A model generated the notes under the pieces. The model made no database searches. It was not told the DNA's origin and was given only the letters and a program-made list of their open reading frames with translations. A stretch of 64,000 bases of DNA from Opeltia flavorubescens. Its lineage: Eukaryota > Ascomycota > Lecanoromycetes > Teloschistales > Teloschistaceae. Location of the stretch: contig KE546982.1 in the NCBI GenBank assembly GCA_000442125.1, positions 106,639-170,638 of the forward strand, in the 5' to 3' direction. This document shows, in pieces, positions 26,503-37,160 of this stretch (positions are counted from its first letter, which is position 1; every line of letters begins with the position of its first letter). The position numbers were made by a program, and so were the translations under genes.

Positions 26503-27211
26503 CCTTAGGGGACCACGCTGGATTTTCAATAGGATGTTCTTATGATGTTAGCACTTATGTTCGTGAGAATATAATGTAGATATTATTATCGTATATACAA
26601 GTCCATTGTACTATGTTTCCTAGAATATTTATACTAGAATTATACAAATTTATGCAAAAAAAGCTTATTTTTAACGCTGACTAATCTATTTCTATTACTA
26701 ATAATAGTTTTTTACAATTAAACTGGCGGATTCGAACTCTGAACCTACGGCTAAAACTTTTTAATTGGTTATAGCTAGCTACTAAGTACTAACTAAGCAG
26801 ATCTAATAATATTTTCTAAAAGCTAAACCGCTACACTATATACTATTTATAGAAAATCTGCTTATATAATCAATTATATATTACCAGCTTATTTTCTATA
26901 ACTAAAAAGGGTAGTATTCTTTATTTTAGGATTTTAACAGCTTAAAACTGCATTTAATAGCTTAAAAATACTTTTTAATATTATATAATATAATATTTCT
27001 CCAGCGATATAGCTAGTAACAGAATTTTTTTAGAAATTAGATGTTAATATTAAGTTAACACGCTAGTTAAAAAAATATAAAATTATTTACCACCCCCTAT
27101 TATTAGAAAAATTACGTTAGCTATAATTCGATATTAACAAATGCTTAAAAAGCTGTTTTAGCAATTTAAACTGTTAAAATCCTGTTAGAAATCAGTCGAG
27201 TGCCCCTAAAG
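26503..27211. mobile_element. 709-bp TA-flanked inverted-repeat element (MITE-like) inside copy B
   Basis: Left end CCTTAGGGGACCACG and right end (reverse complement) CTTTAGGGGCACTCG form a short terminal inverted repeat. TA flanks both sides (26501-26502, 27212-27213). Copy C gives the empty site: its GAGCGAGCTTAGTATATA aligns to AATAAACCTA+GTAAATATA of copy B with a single TA, so the boundaries are firm. CpA and TpG are common inside, so the element was not RIP-mutated to the level of its host. TA duplication is typical of the Tc1/mariner group; no transposase can be read, so it is non-autonomous. A degenerate tRNA-like unit lies inside. Confidence 0.8.
26655..26850 (-). other. Degenerate tRNA-like Pol III unit inside the TA-flanked element
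   Basis: On the minus strand TAGTGTAGCGG (26838-26828) fits the A-box pattern TRGYNNARNNG, and GTTCGAATCC (26737-26728) is a perfect B-box, preceded by GGTTCAGA. The box starts are 101 bp apart, longer than the about 44 of a plain tRNA but possible with an intron or in a tRNA-derived short element. A run of T on this strand at 26662-26655 would end transcription. The T stem (CAGAG against CCGCC) pairs at one position and no acceptor stem forms, so a working tRNA is unlikely. Confidence 0.4.
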
Positions 27212-29299
27212 TAGTAAATATAATAGTTAATATACTATTTAAAATAATTATTAGTTATTTTAATTTAAAGTCAATACTCTATTATAATAAATTTATACTA
27301 AAAATCCATAAAGTTATAGCTATTAATAATAGAATAATAGCTGGAATTTATATAAAAGCTACCAGCCAAATAATTAATAAGCTTATTTTTAATAAAAGCT
27401 TCTAGTAGAAAGATTCTAAATAATAGAATAATATAATATTAAAATTATAAAAATAGGTTTTATTAATTAATAAACTTTATTAAAACCGAATATATAATAA
27501 ATAAAAAACTTAATAAAACTTTATATACTAATACTAAAAAAGTTAATTAGTATAATAATAAAGTAAAATTTTATTTTATTATAATAAAGCGTATAATATC
27601 TAAATTTAAATCTAAAAAAATATATTAATATAATAAATACGATAAAATTTTTAAATAAAATAATATATTATATTAATATTTATACGTAGGCTATAATAGA
27701 AAAAGATTTTTAATTATAACTATTATAATTAAATTTATAGTTAAGCTAATTACTTTAATAATACTATTATAAGTTTATTTAAAATTAGTTAAACTATTTG
27801 AAAATATATTAAAAATTATTAAACTAGAGATTATTCAATATCTATCGCTATATATACTTTAATTAGTTTATTTAATTATGAAAAATATATTAATAGTAAA
27901 TTTTACTTTTAAAAAATATTATTATATAATTATAAATATTCGTAAAAAACTAAATATAAAAAACTATAATTTTTATTAAAATATAGATTATAAAATTAAT
28001 TAAATCATTTAAAGATTTTTATTAATTTAACTACTAAATATTCTATTTAAAAAAATACTAGTTTTAATAATTATTAAGAATTTTAATAAAAAGTAATATA
28101 ATATTATATTATTTATAATTATTAAAATCTTCAAATTTAATGAAAAAGCTATATAATTTATTTTTATTATACGCGAGTATTATTTAATAAACGATTTTAA
28201 CGCTAATATACTTATTAGATTCGATTTTATAAAGCCTAAAAGTATTAATATACACTGATTTACTAATTTAATAAATATTAGATTCTATAATAATATAAAA
28301 GTAATAATAGCTATTAATATTTAAAGTATAAAAAAAAGCACTATAATGTATAGTATTTAATATATTATAGTACTATTATTTACTAATAAAGCCTGTAAAA
28401 TTATAAATTTATACTAAAACCTATTAAACCTTTTATAGAATTACAATTTTATATATAGGTTAAAGATATTAAATACCTTTATAGACTATATTTAGATAAT
28501 AGATTATATATTTAAATAAATATTTATTTAAATTAATTAACTATTCTTTATTTAAGTAGTTTTAAGAACTTAATTAAATATTATTTAAAAATATAAAGCT
28601 AATAAATACTATTAGATTCATTTTAAAAATATATTAACTAGCTATTAAAATACTAAAATAAAAGTTTAAATAGGTTTTAAAAAACTTTAAATATTATATA
28701 ATATTTATTATAATAGATATTATAGCTTTAAATAATAATATTATATCACCTATTAGTACTAATCATTAGATAAAAGTAGTATATTTTATAAAAATAACGA
28801 TTTTTAAAATATAAGCTAAATAAACTATTTTAACTATTCTAATTATATTATAATTATATAAATAGAATACTATTTAATGAATGAATTAAAAGATTCTACC
28901 TACTGTATATATAAATAAATTTAGAGGCTAAAGCTACTTTTATACTAGTTTAACCCGATTAAATAAATAAAGCTTTACAAGAATATCTATCTGAATATAT
29001 TTAGCAATATACTATTTATATAATTTTAATAAATGAAATACTACCCGCGTTGATAATAAAATACCGGTAATATATTTAATATATTAGAATTAAAATATAT
29101 AAATATTTTATTAATAAAAAACTAAAAGTAAATTTATAAATTTAAAAAAACTTATTTATATTTTATTAGTATTTGTAATAAAAAGGTTATTAATAAAACC
29201 TTTAATCAGTAATATAAATAAAATTAGATAGAATAGAGTTTTATAGCTACTTTATTTCTTTTTCCTTATTTTATATTATAAAAAAATATTAATAAAGGT

Positions 29300-31900
29300 T
29301 TTAAAAGCTATATTATTATTAATATTTAAGTATTTTCAAAAATTAAAATATTAGATATTTATTTAGTTCTATTATAAATAGAAATTTTAATATAAATTTA
29401 TAGTATTAACACTCTATTTATAATAGATTTTATAGATTTTTTCTACTAATAATAAATTAATTAATAATATTATTACTATTTAATAACAATTTAATATTAA
29501 AACTATTAAATAATTCAAGTACTAATAATAAACTATTATTACTTTTTAGTATATATATAAAAAATATTTTATAGAATTTTATATTTATTTCATTCTTTTT
29601 ATAAAGCCTATATTAATAATAATATAACTTTTTCCTTTTAAATTAAAAAATATATAAAGTATTTTAACGAAATTATTAATATATTTAATATTATAAATCT
29701 ATATATCTGATTTATAAATTTATTTATTAATTAATTTTCTTTAAAATTATTAAACTAAAAGATTAACGCTTAAAAAAAAAATAAAAATAATTTTAAAACT
29801 TTTCTTTTTATATATACTTTAATAATTAGAAAAATATTTTAATTTAATAAACTAGTTTTAATAATATTTAAATAATTATATAATAATTATTAAACTATTT
29901 AAAAAAAAATTTTTTATAAACTGTAATATTACTATTAAAAGTAATATTTAAAAAAAACTATTATTAAATATCTATTAGTAATTTTTATAACTAAAGAGTT
30001 TAATATATTTTATTATTTATAAAATCTTTTATAATATTAATTCCAATTTATTTTAATAAAAACTCGATATTATATATAAATTTAAAGACTAAGAATAAAT
30101 TTAACTTTATAATCTATATATATTATAATTTAAATAATATTATAATAAAAGAAATAAATAATTTAATTAAAAATTTAAAAAATTATTCCTATTTTAAACT
30201 ATATACTATTAAATATTAAAATATACTATTAACCTATAAAATTAAAAGTTATAAGTATTATTTAAATAATAAAAAAAATTAATTAAAAAATTAAAGTAAT
30301 AGAATATAATATTATTATTGAAATAAAGTATTTTATTATAATTAATATTTTATATAAAATAAGTTTAAATATAGTATTTATAGAAAAGTATTATTTTTAT
30401 TTACTATAAGCTTTTAAATATTTTTAATACTTTAAACTTAATATTTATTATAAACTAAAAACTATAAATATTATATTATATATATTATTAAAGCTTATTT
30501 ACTATAAAGATAACCTAAAAATAAATAAATTACTAGATATAGATATTTTTTTAATATAATTTTTTTTAGTAAATCTAATAAAAATATTAATTAAACTCCG
30601 TTAATAATTAATTAATAGATATATAAAAAAAAATCGCTAGATTAAAATTTAAAAACTGATTAAAGCTAATTAAATACTAGATAATAATATTATTAAACTA
30701 CTATATTATCTAATTAACGCGCTTTTTTAATCTTATAATAATTAATAAAATCTATATTTAATAATATCTATAAATATAAAAAAAGAAATATTCTAGCTAA
30801 TAAGTAATAAAATAAGTTACTCTATTTATAACCGATTAATAAAAGTCCTCTATAAATATAATATATTAATAAAATTAAATAAAATTATTCGCTATTATTG
30901 ATAGTACTAAACAGATAAAATACTTTATTAACGCCTAAATAAATTTTTATAATTAGTATTTAGCCTAATAAAAATAATCTATATACTTATTATTAAGTTT
31001 ATTATTATTTTGCTAAAATTATATAAAAAAAATACTAGTATTTTATAAATAATAAATAAATTTATTAAAGTAAATATTTAAATATTTAAAATACCTATTT
31101 AAAATAGTAAATAATAAATTAAATAATTAGTATATTAATTAGTATAACTATATTAAGATATTTTATAAATAATAATTTTAAATTATAATAGGAAGTTTAT
31201 TTATTAGCTATAATACTAAGTTTTTAAAGTATTAAAAATAGATTTATAGTATTTTAATATTTAATATTTATAAAATAATAATTTATTAAAATAGTTTAAT
31301 TAAACTACTAAAATTATTATATACTAATCTAAAATTATAATAAATGATTTTTTATAGTAGTTTACTATTTTTTATATATAATAATAGCTTTTAATAATTT
31401 TATAGTTTATAGCTCTATATTAAAAATACCTGATTAGATAATATTTAAGATAAAAATTTATAAAAAATTTAGACCTTTTATACTTATTAAATTCTTAATA
31501 AATTATTAAACTAAAGAATATATTATATTCAAAACTTTTACTAATATTTTTATTAAAAAACCAACTACTCTTTTAATTATAATATAAATAATTTATTATT
31601 ATAATCTAATTAAATTAAAATTTAATAAATTAACTTTAATAATATATCTAGAGCTTATTACTGATTTTAGTAAGAATTTCTACTAGTATTATAATATTTC
31701 TATATCTTTAATTATTATTAATAGTAATAAAAATTTAAAATCGAACGAATCTTTTATAAGCGCTATATCTATAAAAATAAAGATTTTTCTACTTAATATT
31801 TTATTTATTAAGTTAGTTAAAGATTTGAAAATAATTAATAAATATTAAAATACTATTTAAATAATATTTAAATTTATATAAAAAAATATAAATACTATTT
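29300..31900 (+). pseudogene. pol remnant of chromovirus copy B
   Basis: Colinear with the pol region of copy C but more mutated. The catalytic strand of reverse transcriptase reads AYINNNITFS at 29606-29635, with both Asp codons now AAT. The integrase zinc-finger region lies near 30790-30920 and the chromodomain region near 31740-31890, recognised by alignment to copy C rather than by translation. Stops are frequent in every frame. Confidence 0.75.
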
Positions 31901-32044
31901 TAACTCGAAGTTTATTTTAAACTATAATAAAACCGCTAATAATACTAATTTTAATATAAACTAGTAAAAATAAATTAAAGAGCTATTTATTAATAAAAAA
32001 GAATCTATTATTAAAAGCTAATAGTTTTATTTATTACTAATATT

Positions 32045-32248
32045 TATTATAGTTATATTATATTAATGAAATACTAATAGAGTAAATAAAGCTAAATAGC
32101 TATTATAACTCGAAAAAAGTTTTTTAAATATATTAACCTAATTAAATTAGCGTTTTATAGCATTTATATTTATTTAATAATAGATTCTATAAATAAATAA
32201 GTTCTTACTTTTAATATAATATTATTACTTTATACCTACTATATAATA
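32045..32248 (+). repeat. 3-prime LTR of chromovirus copy B
   Basis: Aligns with the copy C LTR with one missing base; starts TATTATAG and ends TATATAATA, then TSD TTAAA. Confidence 0.85.
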
Positions 32249-32308
32249 TTAAAATTTATTCAAGAACTATTATTATAGATATTATAATTATTTTATTTAA
32301 TAGTATAA

Positions 32309-32431
32309 AATATATTTATCTAGTTAGATTTAGCGCCTCTTAGCCTTTATATTTATTTAGTTATAGATTTTATAAATAGATAGTTCTTTATCTTTAATAT
32401 AATACTATTACCTTATACTTACTATATAATA
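32309..32431 (+). repeat. Truncated 5-prime LTR of chromovirus copy D
   Basis: Begins at AAAATATATTTATCTAGTTA, corresponding to about position 83 of the 205-bp LTR, and ends TATATAATA followed by the usual leader AATAGTAGTAATTAA. Confidence 0.8.
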
Positions 32432-33753
32432 AATAGTAGTAATTAAAGGTACCCTATATAAAATACGGTACTATTAACTTCTTTATATATATATTATCAA
32501 TTATTATATTGTATTAGATCCTCTAAATAAATCTAATATATTTATATTTATTAATTTACTATTTTTGTATTAATATTCGGTTAATAGAATTAACTAGAAT
32601 ATATACTAGCTTCTAATCCTTTTAATAAAATTCTAGATACCTTCTATAATAATTTAAAGGACCTAATCGACTTAATTATTATACTAGCTTTTATTATAAA
32701 TTATCTTTTATATTAGAATATTTTAAAAGTATATTAAATAGTTTTTAAAATAAAATTAGATTTTTGAAATAATTTTTAAAAATTATACTAACTATATCTA
32801 TTGAAGAAATCTAGGCCTATATTATTTTTTAATATAGGAATCTATAAGTAGTTAAATAATTTAAACTAGTATAGTTTCTATTACAATTTATTCTATAGAT
32901 TAAAATAAATATTTATTTATTTTTATTAAAATAATAAACGATTTTTATAATAATACTATTATAATTTTTAAAAATAAAAGCTTTTAAATATAAATTTAAA
33001 AGCTAGCTATAAATTTTATTTAAAATAGTTTAAATTTTTACTTTTATTTTCTAAACTTATTAAAAAATTTACAACAGTTTAATAAACTTATAAATATTAT
33101 TAAATTTTTTAATATATTTAAGTAGCGAAACTATATTTCTAGTATTAAATTTAGCCTATTCTATTTAGTAAAATTAGATAGGAATATTATACCGCCGCTA
33201 GATATAATAAAACTCCTACTATAATAATAATAATAGGGTGGATTTATAAGTAATAGTAATCCGCTATACTAGTAATAAGCTTTTTTAAATAAATAACTAT
33301 TTATAAATACCTATCTAGCTTAACTATTAGGATTTTTTATATAGAATTTCTAGAATTAATTAATTACTATATTCGTAAATATAATAGCTATACTAGTAAT
33401 TACTAAATTTCAGTAAAAGGTTTATAATATAAATCTATTCTAATTAAATAGTAATAAATAACTTATAAAATCTATAAAATTATATAATATCTATTATAAT
33501 TTATATCCTGTTATATAACCAATAAAAATTAAATATAAAATAATAAATATATTATTAATATACTATAACCTAGATTATTATTTAGAAAATAAAATAGGTA
33601 TATAATTTAATATTATAATTAATAAATCTATCTATAAATCGCTATAAGTAAGCGAAGGTATTAAACTATAATATTTATTTTTTAAAAACTATTTTAGCGA
33701 GCTACTATTTATTTTATTAATAAAGCTAGAGTAGATATATAATATTATTAATA

Positions 33754-34159
33754 ACTAGCACTGGGCCACCGTTCCAATGGAATTTTGCTGGTGGTAGCTG
33801 GTAGCAGGCAGCTGGTAGGGCTGGCAGCCAGCTTGGCGCCAAAAATCTTCTTCCACGGTCGCGAATTTTGGAGAGTAGGACTTTCCTAAAGCGATTACGC
33901 AACCAATTTTCGTCCGATTCTCTTAAAAAGTAGACCGTTAGAAAGCGCTCATCAAGCGCTTCAAAATAAGCTACTTTGCACGTTACTGTGCACGAAATTA
34001 ACGAAGCTATTTAACTGCAAAAAACCAGCTCTTTTAGTAGTTGATAGGGGTAAAAATAGCCTAACCGAAATAAGGTCTGTAAACGTTCGATACCAACCGA
34101 TAAGATTTATACTTATTTCGGGTCGGGAAGCCGATAAGGGACGTTTTCCAATATATATA
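33754..34159 (+). mobile_element. 406-bp RIP-free island element, CTAGCACTGGG family, copy 1
   Basis: Normal base composition with dense CpA and TpG, in sharp contrast to its host. It starts ACTAGCACTGGGCCACC and ends TTTTCCAATATATATA. Alignment of the host (copy D) to copy C gives an empty site with TA on both sides (33752-33753, 34160-34161). The first 90 bases are rich in CTGG/CAGC (a GGCAGCTGG-type repeat). A 93-codon frame without ATG is open from about 33895 to the 3-prime end (reading ...LFNCKKPAL...SGREADKGRFPIYI) and is also open in copy 2, but not in the relative at 4690. No terminal inverted repeat is seen. Class unknown. Confidence 0.7.
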
Positions 34160-35174
34160 TAATTTATAGATTTAAAAATACTTTTCGAAATATTTTAATA
34201 ATATTATTAATAAAATAAAAAAGATAAAAATAATATTTATTAAAAGTATTTAAATTGAAATTAATATTAAATATTTTAACGTCTAGTTATAAATATTAAT
34301 TTAAAATAAAATTATAATAATTACTATTAAAGCCTTTTATAAATTTTTTTAAAATAAAAAAAAGTTAATTTAATATTTATAGTAGTAATAAAAACTATAA
34401 AATATTAAAATTAAATTTTTTAAAAAAGAATAGAAGTAAATAATATAAAGAAGTAGTAATATACTAGTTATTATAAAATAACTCTTTTTATATGTTTAAC
34501 TATTTATTTATCTATTTAAACTATATATTTTGAAATTAACCGAATATATTTTCTATTATATATTAATACCGGAGTTTTTTTACGGCTCTATAGATTTTAT
34601 TAACTAAAAATAAGCTAGATATATAAAATAATCAGCTTATAGCTTATAATAATTATTATCAGTTTTTATTTAAAACGATTACTCTATTATAATAAAATTA
34701 AAAAGGAAATTAATAAAATTATAGTTATTTATAATATAATAATAGCCGGAATTTTTATAAAAGCCGCTAGCTAAATAATTAATAAGTTTATTTCTAATAA
34801 AAAGCTTTCGGTAAGTAGGTTTTAGATAATAAAATAAAATAATATTAAAGTTATAAAGATAGATTTTACTAATTAACGGACTTTATTAAAATCGAATATA
34901 TAATAGATAAAAAGCCCAATAAAGTTTTATATACTATTATTAAAAAATCTAACTAGTATAATAATATAGTAAAATTTTATTTTATTATAACGAAGTGTAA
35001 AATATTTAAATTTAAACTAGTAAAAATATACTAATATAATAAATACAACGAAAATTTTAAATTAAATAACGCTTTATATTATTATCTATACGCTAGCTAT
35101 AATAAAAAATTATTTTATATTATAGCTACTACGATTAAATTAACTATTTAGCTAAATATTCTAATAATACTAGC

Positions 35175-35290
35175 TACTCGTCGGAATGGGTTGGGTTAGG
35201 CCGGGTTTTAGCCTAGTTAAACCTAATCTAAATGGGTTAGATATACGCTAGGTTAGGCTGGGGATTTTATAGGTTGGGTTAAAGATTTTA
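35175..35290 (+). repeat. Left terminal and subterminal repeats of the 8.9-kb transposon
   Basis: Terminal inverted repeat followed by GGGTTAGG, CCGGGTTTTAGCC, ATGGGTTAGAT and GGTTGGGTTAAAG. Repeated GGTT cores near the end are typical of transposase-binding subterminal repeats of hAT elements. Confidence 0.7.
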
Positions 35291-35456
35291 TAAATAAATC
35301 TAAAATCCTACTACTATTATTTTAAATCGAAGCTCTTATAATAATTATAATAATAGTAATTATACTAATAGCTAGTAGTTTATAATAGTTTTAGTAGATT
35401 TTTCTACTATCTTTTAATATTAATATCGTTAGTATTTTATAAATAAAAAAGCTTAT

Positions 35457-35785
35457 TTATATTATTTCCGCTATTATTTTAAATATTTCCGTTAGTATTT
35501 TAAATAACTTTATTTTTATTTTAAATACTTTTACCTTTATTTTAAGTATTTTTACCCTTATTTTAGGTATTTTTACCTTTATTTTAAGTATTTTTACCCT
35601 AATTTTAAATATTTTTACCCTAATTTTAAGGATTTTTATCGTTTTTTTAAATATTTTAACTATTATTTTAAGTATCTCTACTATTATTTTTAAGGTTTCC
35701 GCTATTATTACTAGAATATAAAATCTTTTTATTATTCTCGCGAGTATTTCGCCTATTATTCTAATTATTTTAACGATTATAATAT
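35457..35785 (-). pseudogene. Open frame with 21-bp (heptapeptide) tandem repeats
   Basis: The plus strand carries a 21-bp tandem repeat, core TTTTAAGTATTTTTACCCT, clearest at 35503-35660. On the minus strand about 109 codons are open from 35785 to a TAA at 35457-35459 without an ATG. The translation is a run of heptads such as VKIPKIR, VKILKIK, VEILKII. The repeat length being a multiple of three and the absence of stops in A/T-rich DNA suggest it was coding, with Lys codons now standing where Glu or other residues stood before RIP. No family can be named. It sits at the left end of the transposon and would be the C-terminal end of a minus-strand gene or a separate gene. Confidence 0.5.
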
Positions 35786-36823
35786 ATAATTAAAACAGCC
35801 TAAGCTACTTTAAATAGCGAAGTAAAAGTATTAAGCTAGTATTTATAAAAAGCTCTAATATATTAATCTAAAAGAATTAATAAAAAATAGTAATTATATT
35901 TTATAAGTATACCCTTTATTTATAGTTAGAATAAGCGAAGAAATTAACTAGTTTTATATTTATAAATATTACTATAATATACTTTATATAAATTATAATA
36001 ATATTAATTACTATAATAATTATTATAATAAAATAATAAATAAAACTATTAATTATTTACTATTAAATTATTCGACTATTATTAATGAAAATATTTCTTT
36101 TAAAATTTTAAATATATTTTATTTAAACCGAATTCCCTCTAAATCTATAAAATCTTATATAATTTTATAGTATAATCAAATAAGTAGCGTTTTTAGAATT
36201 AAAAAATTAACGATTTTTTATAAATATCGTATTTCCTTAAAAGCTTTTACTAGTAGTTATTAATAGGAGTAGAATTAATATAATAATTACTATAACTTAT
36301 TTCTAGGTTTAAACCTATATATACGCTTTACTAGTTTAATAATAGGTACTTTTTTTATAATTATAGATTTTATAGTATATTTAGCCTAAGCTTTTATTTA
36401 ACGCGGTATCTTTATAAAAAAAAGTTTATATAGATTTATAAAATAAAAATATATAAAAAATTTATTATAACGATTTTAAACTAGATTAAATAAAGTCTTT
36501 AATTAAACTTAAATATAATAACTAAAAAAAATTAATAATAATAGTTATAATAGTTATTATAATAGAAAGCTTACTTTTTATACTATAATATAGTAAAATT
36601 ACGAACTATTATAGAAAAGTTAATAGTAGAAGGTATATATAGAAAGGAAAAAGGAATTAAATAAAGAAATCCTCTTTTAAGTTTATTAGTTAGAGTAAAA
36701 TTTATATATTTATTATTTAAAATATATTTTTTTAACTATAATATTAATAATTTTTATTCAATTTTTAAAATTCCTTTAATATATAAATACTATAAATATT
36801 ATTTACTATAATATAATTTATTA

Positions 36824-36920
36824 GATAGTTATAGTAATAATTATAATAGTTATAGCTAAAATAATATTTAAATAGTAAGAAAAAGTAATTTTAGCGTTAG
36901 TAAATATATCTAGCGCTAGT
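36824..36920 (+). repeat. Dispersed direct repeat, copy 1
   Basis: Matches 37064-37160: TAATAATTATAATAGTTATA, AATATTTAAATAGTAA, TAATTTTAGCG and TAGCGCTAGT recur in order. The two copies are 240 bp apart. Confidence 0.6.
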
Positions 36921-37063
36921 TTACTACTAGCGTATCTTTTATATTAAACTTACTAAAATATTATTTTTTATATTATATTTTTTACGCTTTATATTTTTTT
37001 ATAGAAATTATTTAATAATTTAATTTAATTTATTAAAAAATAATAGTAGTTATTTATTTAAAT

Positions 37064-37160
37064 AGATATAATAATAATTATAATAATTATAATTAAATAA
37101 ATATTTAAATAGTAAAAAAAAATAATTTTAGTACTAGCGGGTATACCCGGCGCTAGTACT
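37064..37160 (+). repeat. Dispersed direct repeat, copy 2, ending in a GC-rich palindrome
   Basis: Second copy of the block at 36824. It ends in a 31-bp imperfect palindrome at 37130-37160 with arms AGTACTAGCG and CGCTAGTACT around GGTATACC. The palindrome lacks CpA and TpG, which may be why it survived RIP. Confidence 0.6.

Larger units (their letters stand above)
15985..32248 (+). mobile_element. Chromovirus copy B, complete ends, TSD TTAAA, carrying two further insertions
   Basis: The 5-prime LTR starts TATTAC at 15985 and the 3-prime LTR ends TATATAATA at 32248. TTAAA flanks both ends exactly (15980-15984, 32249-32253), so the element is one insertion although its ends are 16 kb apart. 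Its own sequence is 15985-16371, 24912-26502 and 27212-32248, about 7.0 kb; the rest is the miniature 99-bp-LTR element (with copy C inside) and the TA-flanked element. The interior is colinear with copy C but more A/T-rich. It interrupted chromovirus copy A, whose sequence resumes at 32249. Confidence 0.85.
8003..32308 (+). mobile_element. Chromovirus (Ty3/gypsy) copy A, RIP-saturated, split by nested insertions and 3-prime truncated
   Basis: This is the outermost element of the nest. Its own sequence is in four pieces: 8003-10285, 15735-15984, 32249-32308 and the interrupting elements between them. The first piece aligns colinearly with copy C: LTR, leader, and the gag-side interior up to the equivalent of 19770 in copy C. 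The second piece resumes at the same point after the gypsy-2 insertion, and the third resumes after copy B. The remaining interior and 3-prime LTR are missing; the copy stops where the truncated 5-prime LTR of copy D starts (32309). It is the most A/T-saturated copy, as expected for the oldest. Piece boundaries rest on alignment by eye. Confidence 0.75.

Noticed and set aside
34050-34115. A-box (TAGCCTAACCG) and B-box (GTTCGATACC) in the 406-bp element, suggesting a SINE
   Set aside because: The box starts are only 28 bp apart, too close for a tRNA-type promoter, and they lie near the 3-prime end of the element rather than the 5-prime end.
36824-37160. CRISPR-like repeats, and similarly the 21-bp and 63-bp arrays
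   Set aside because: Units are contiguous or two-copy without unique spacers, and the genome is eukaryotic.
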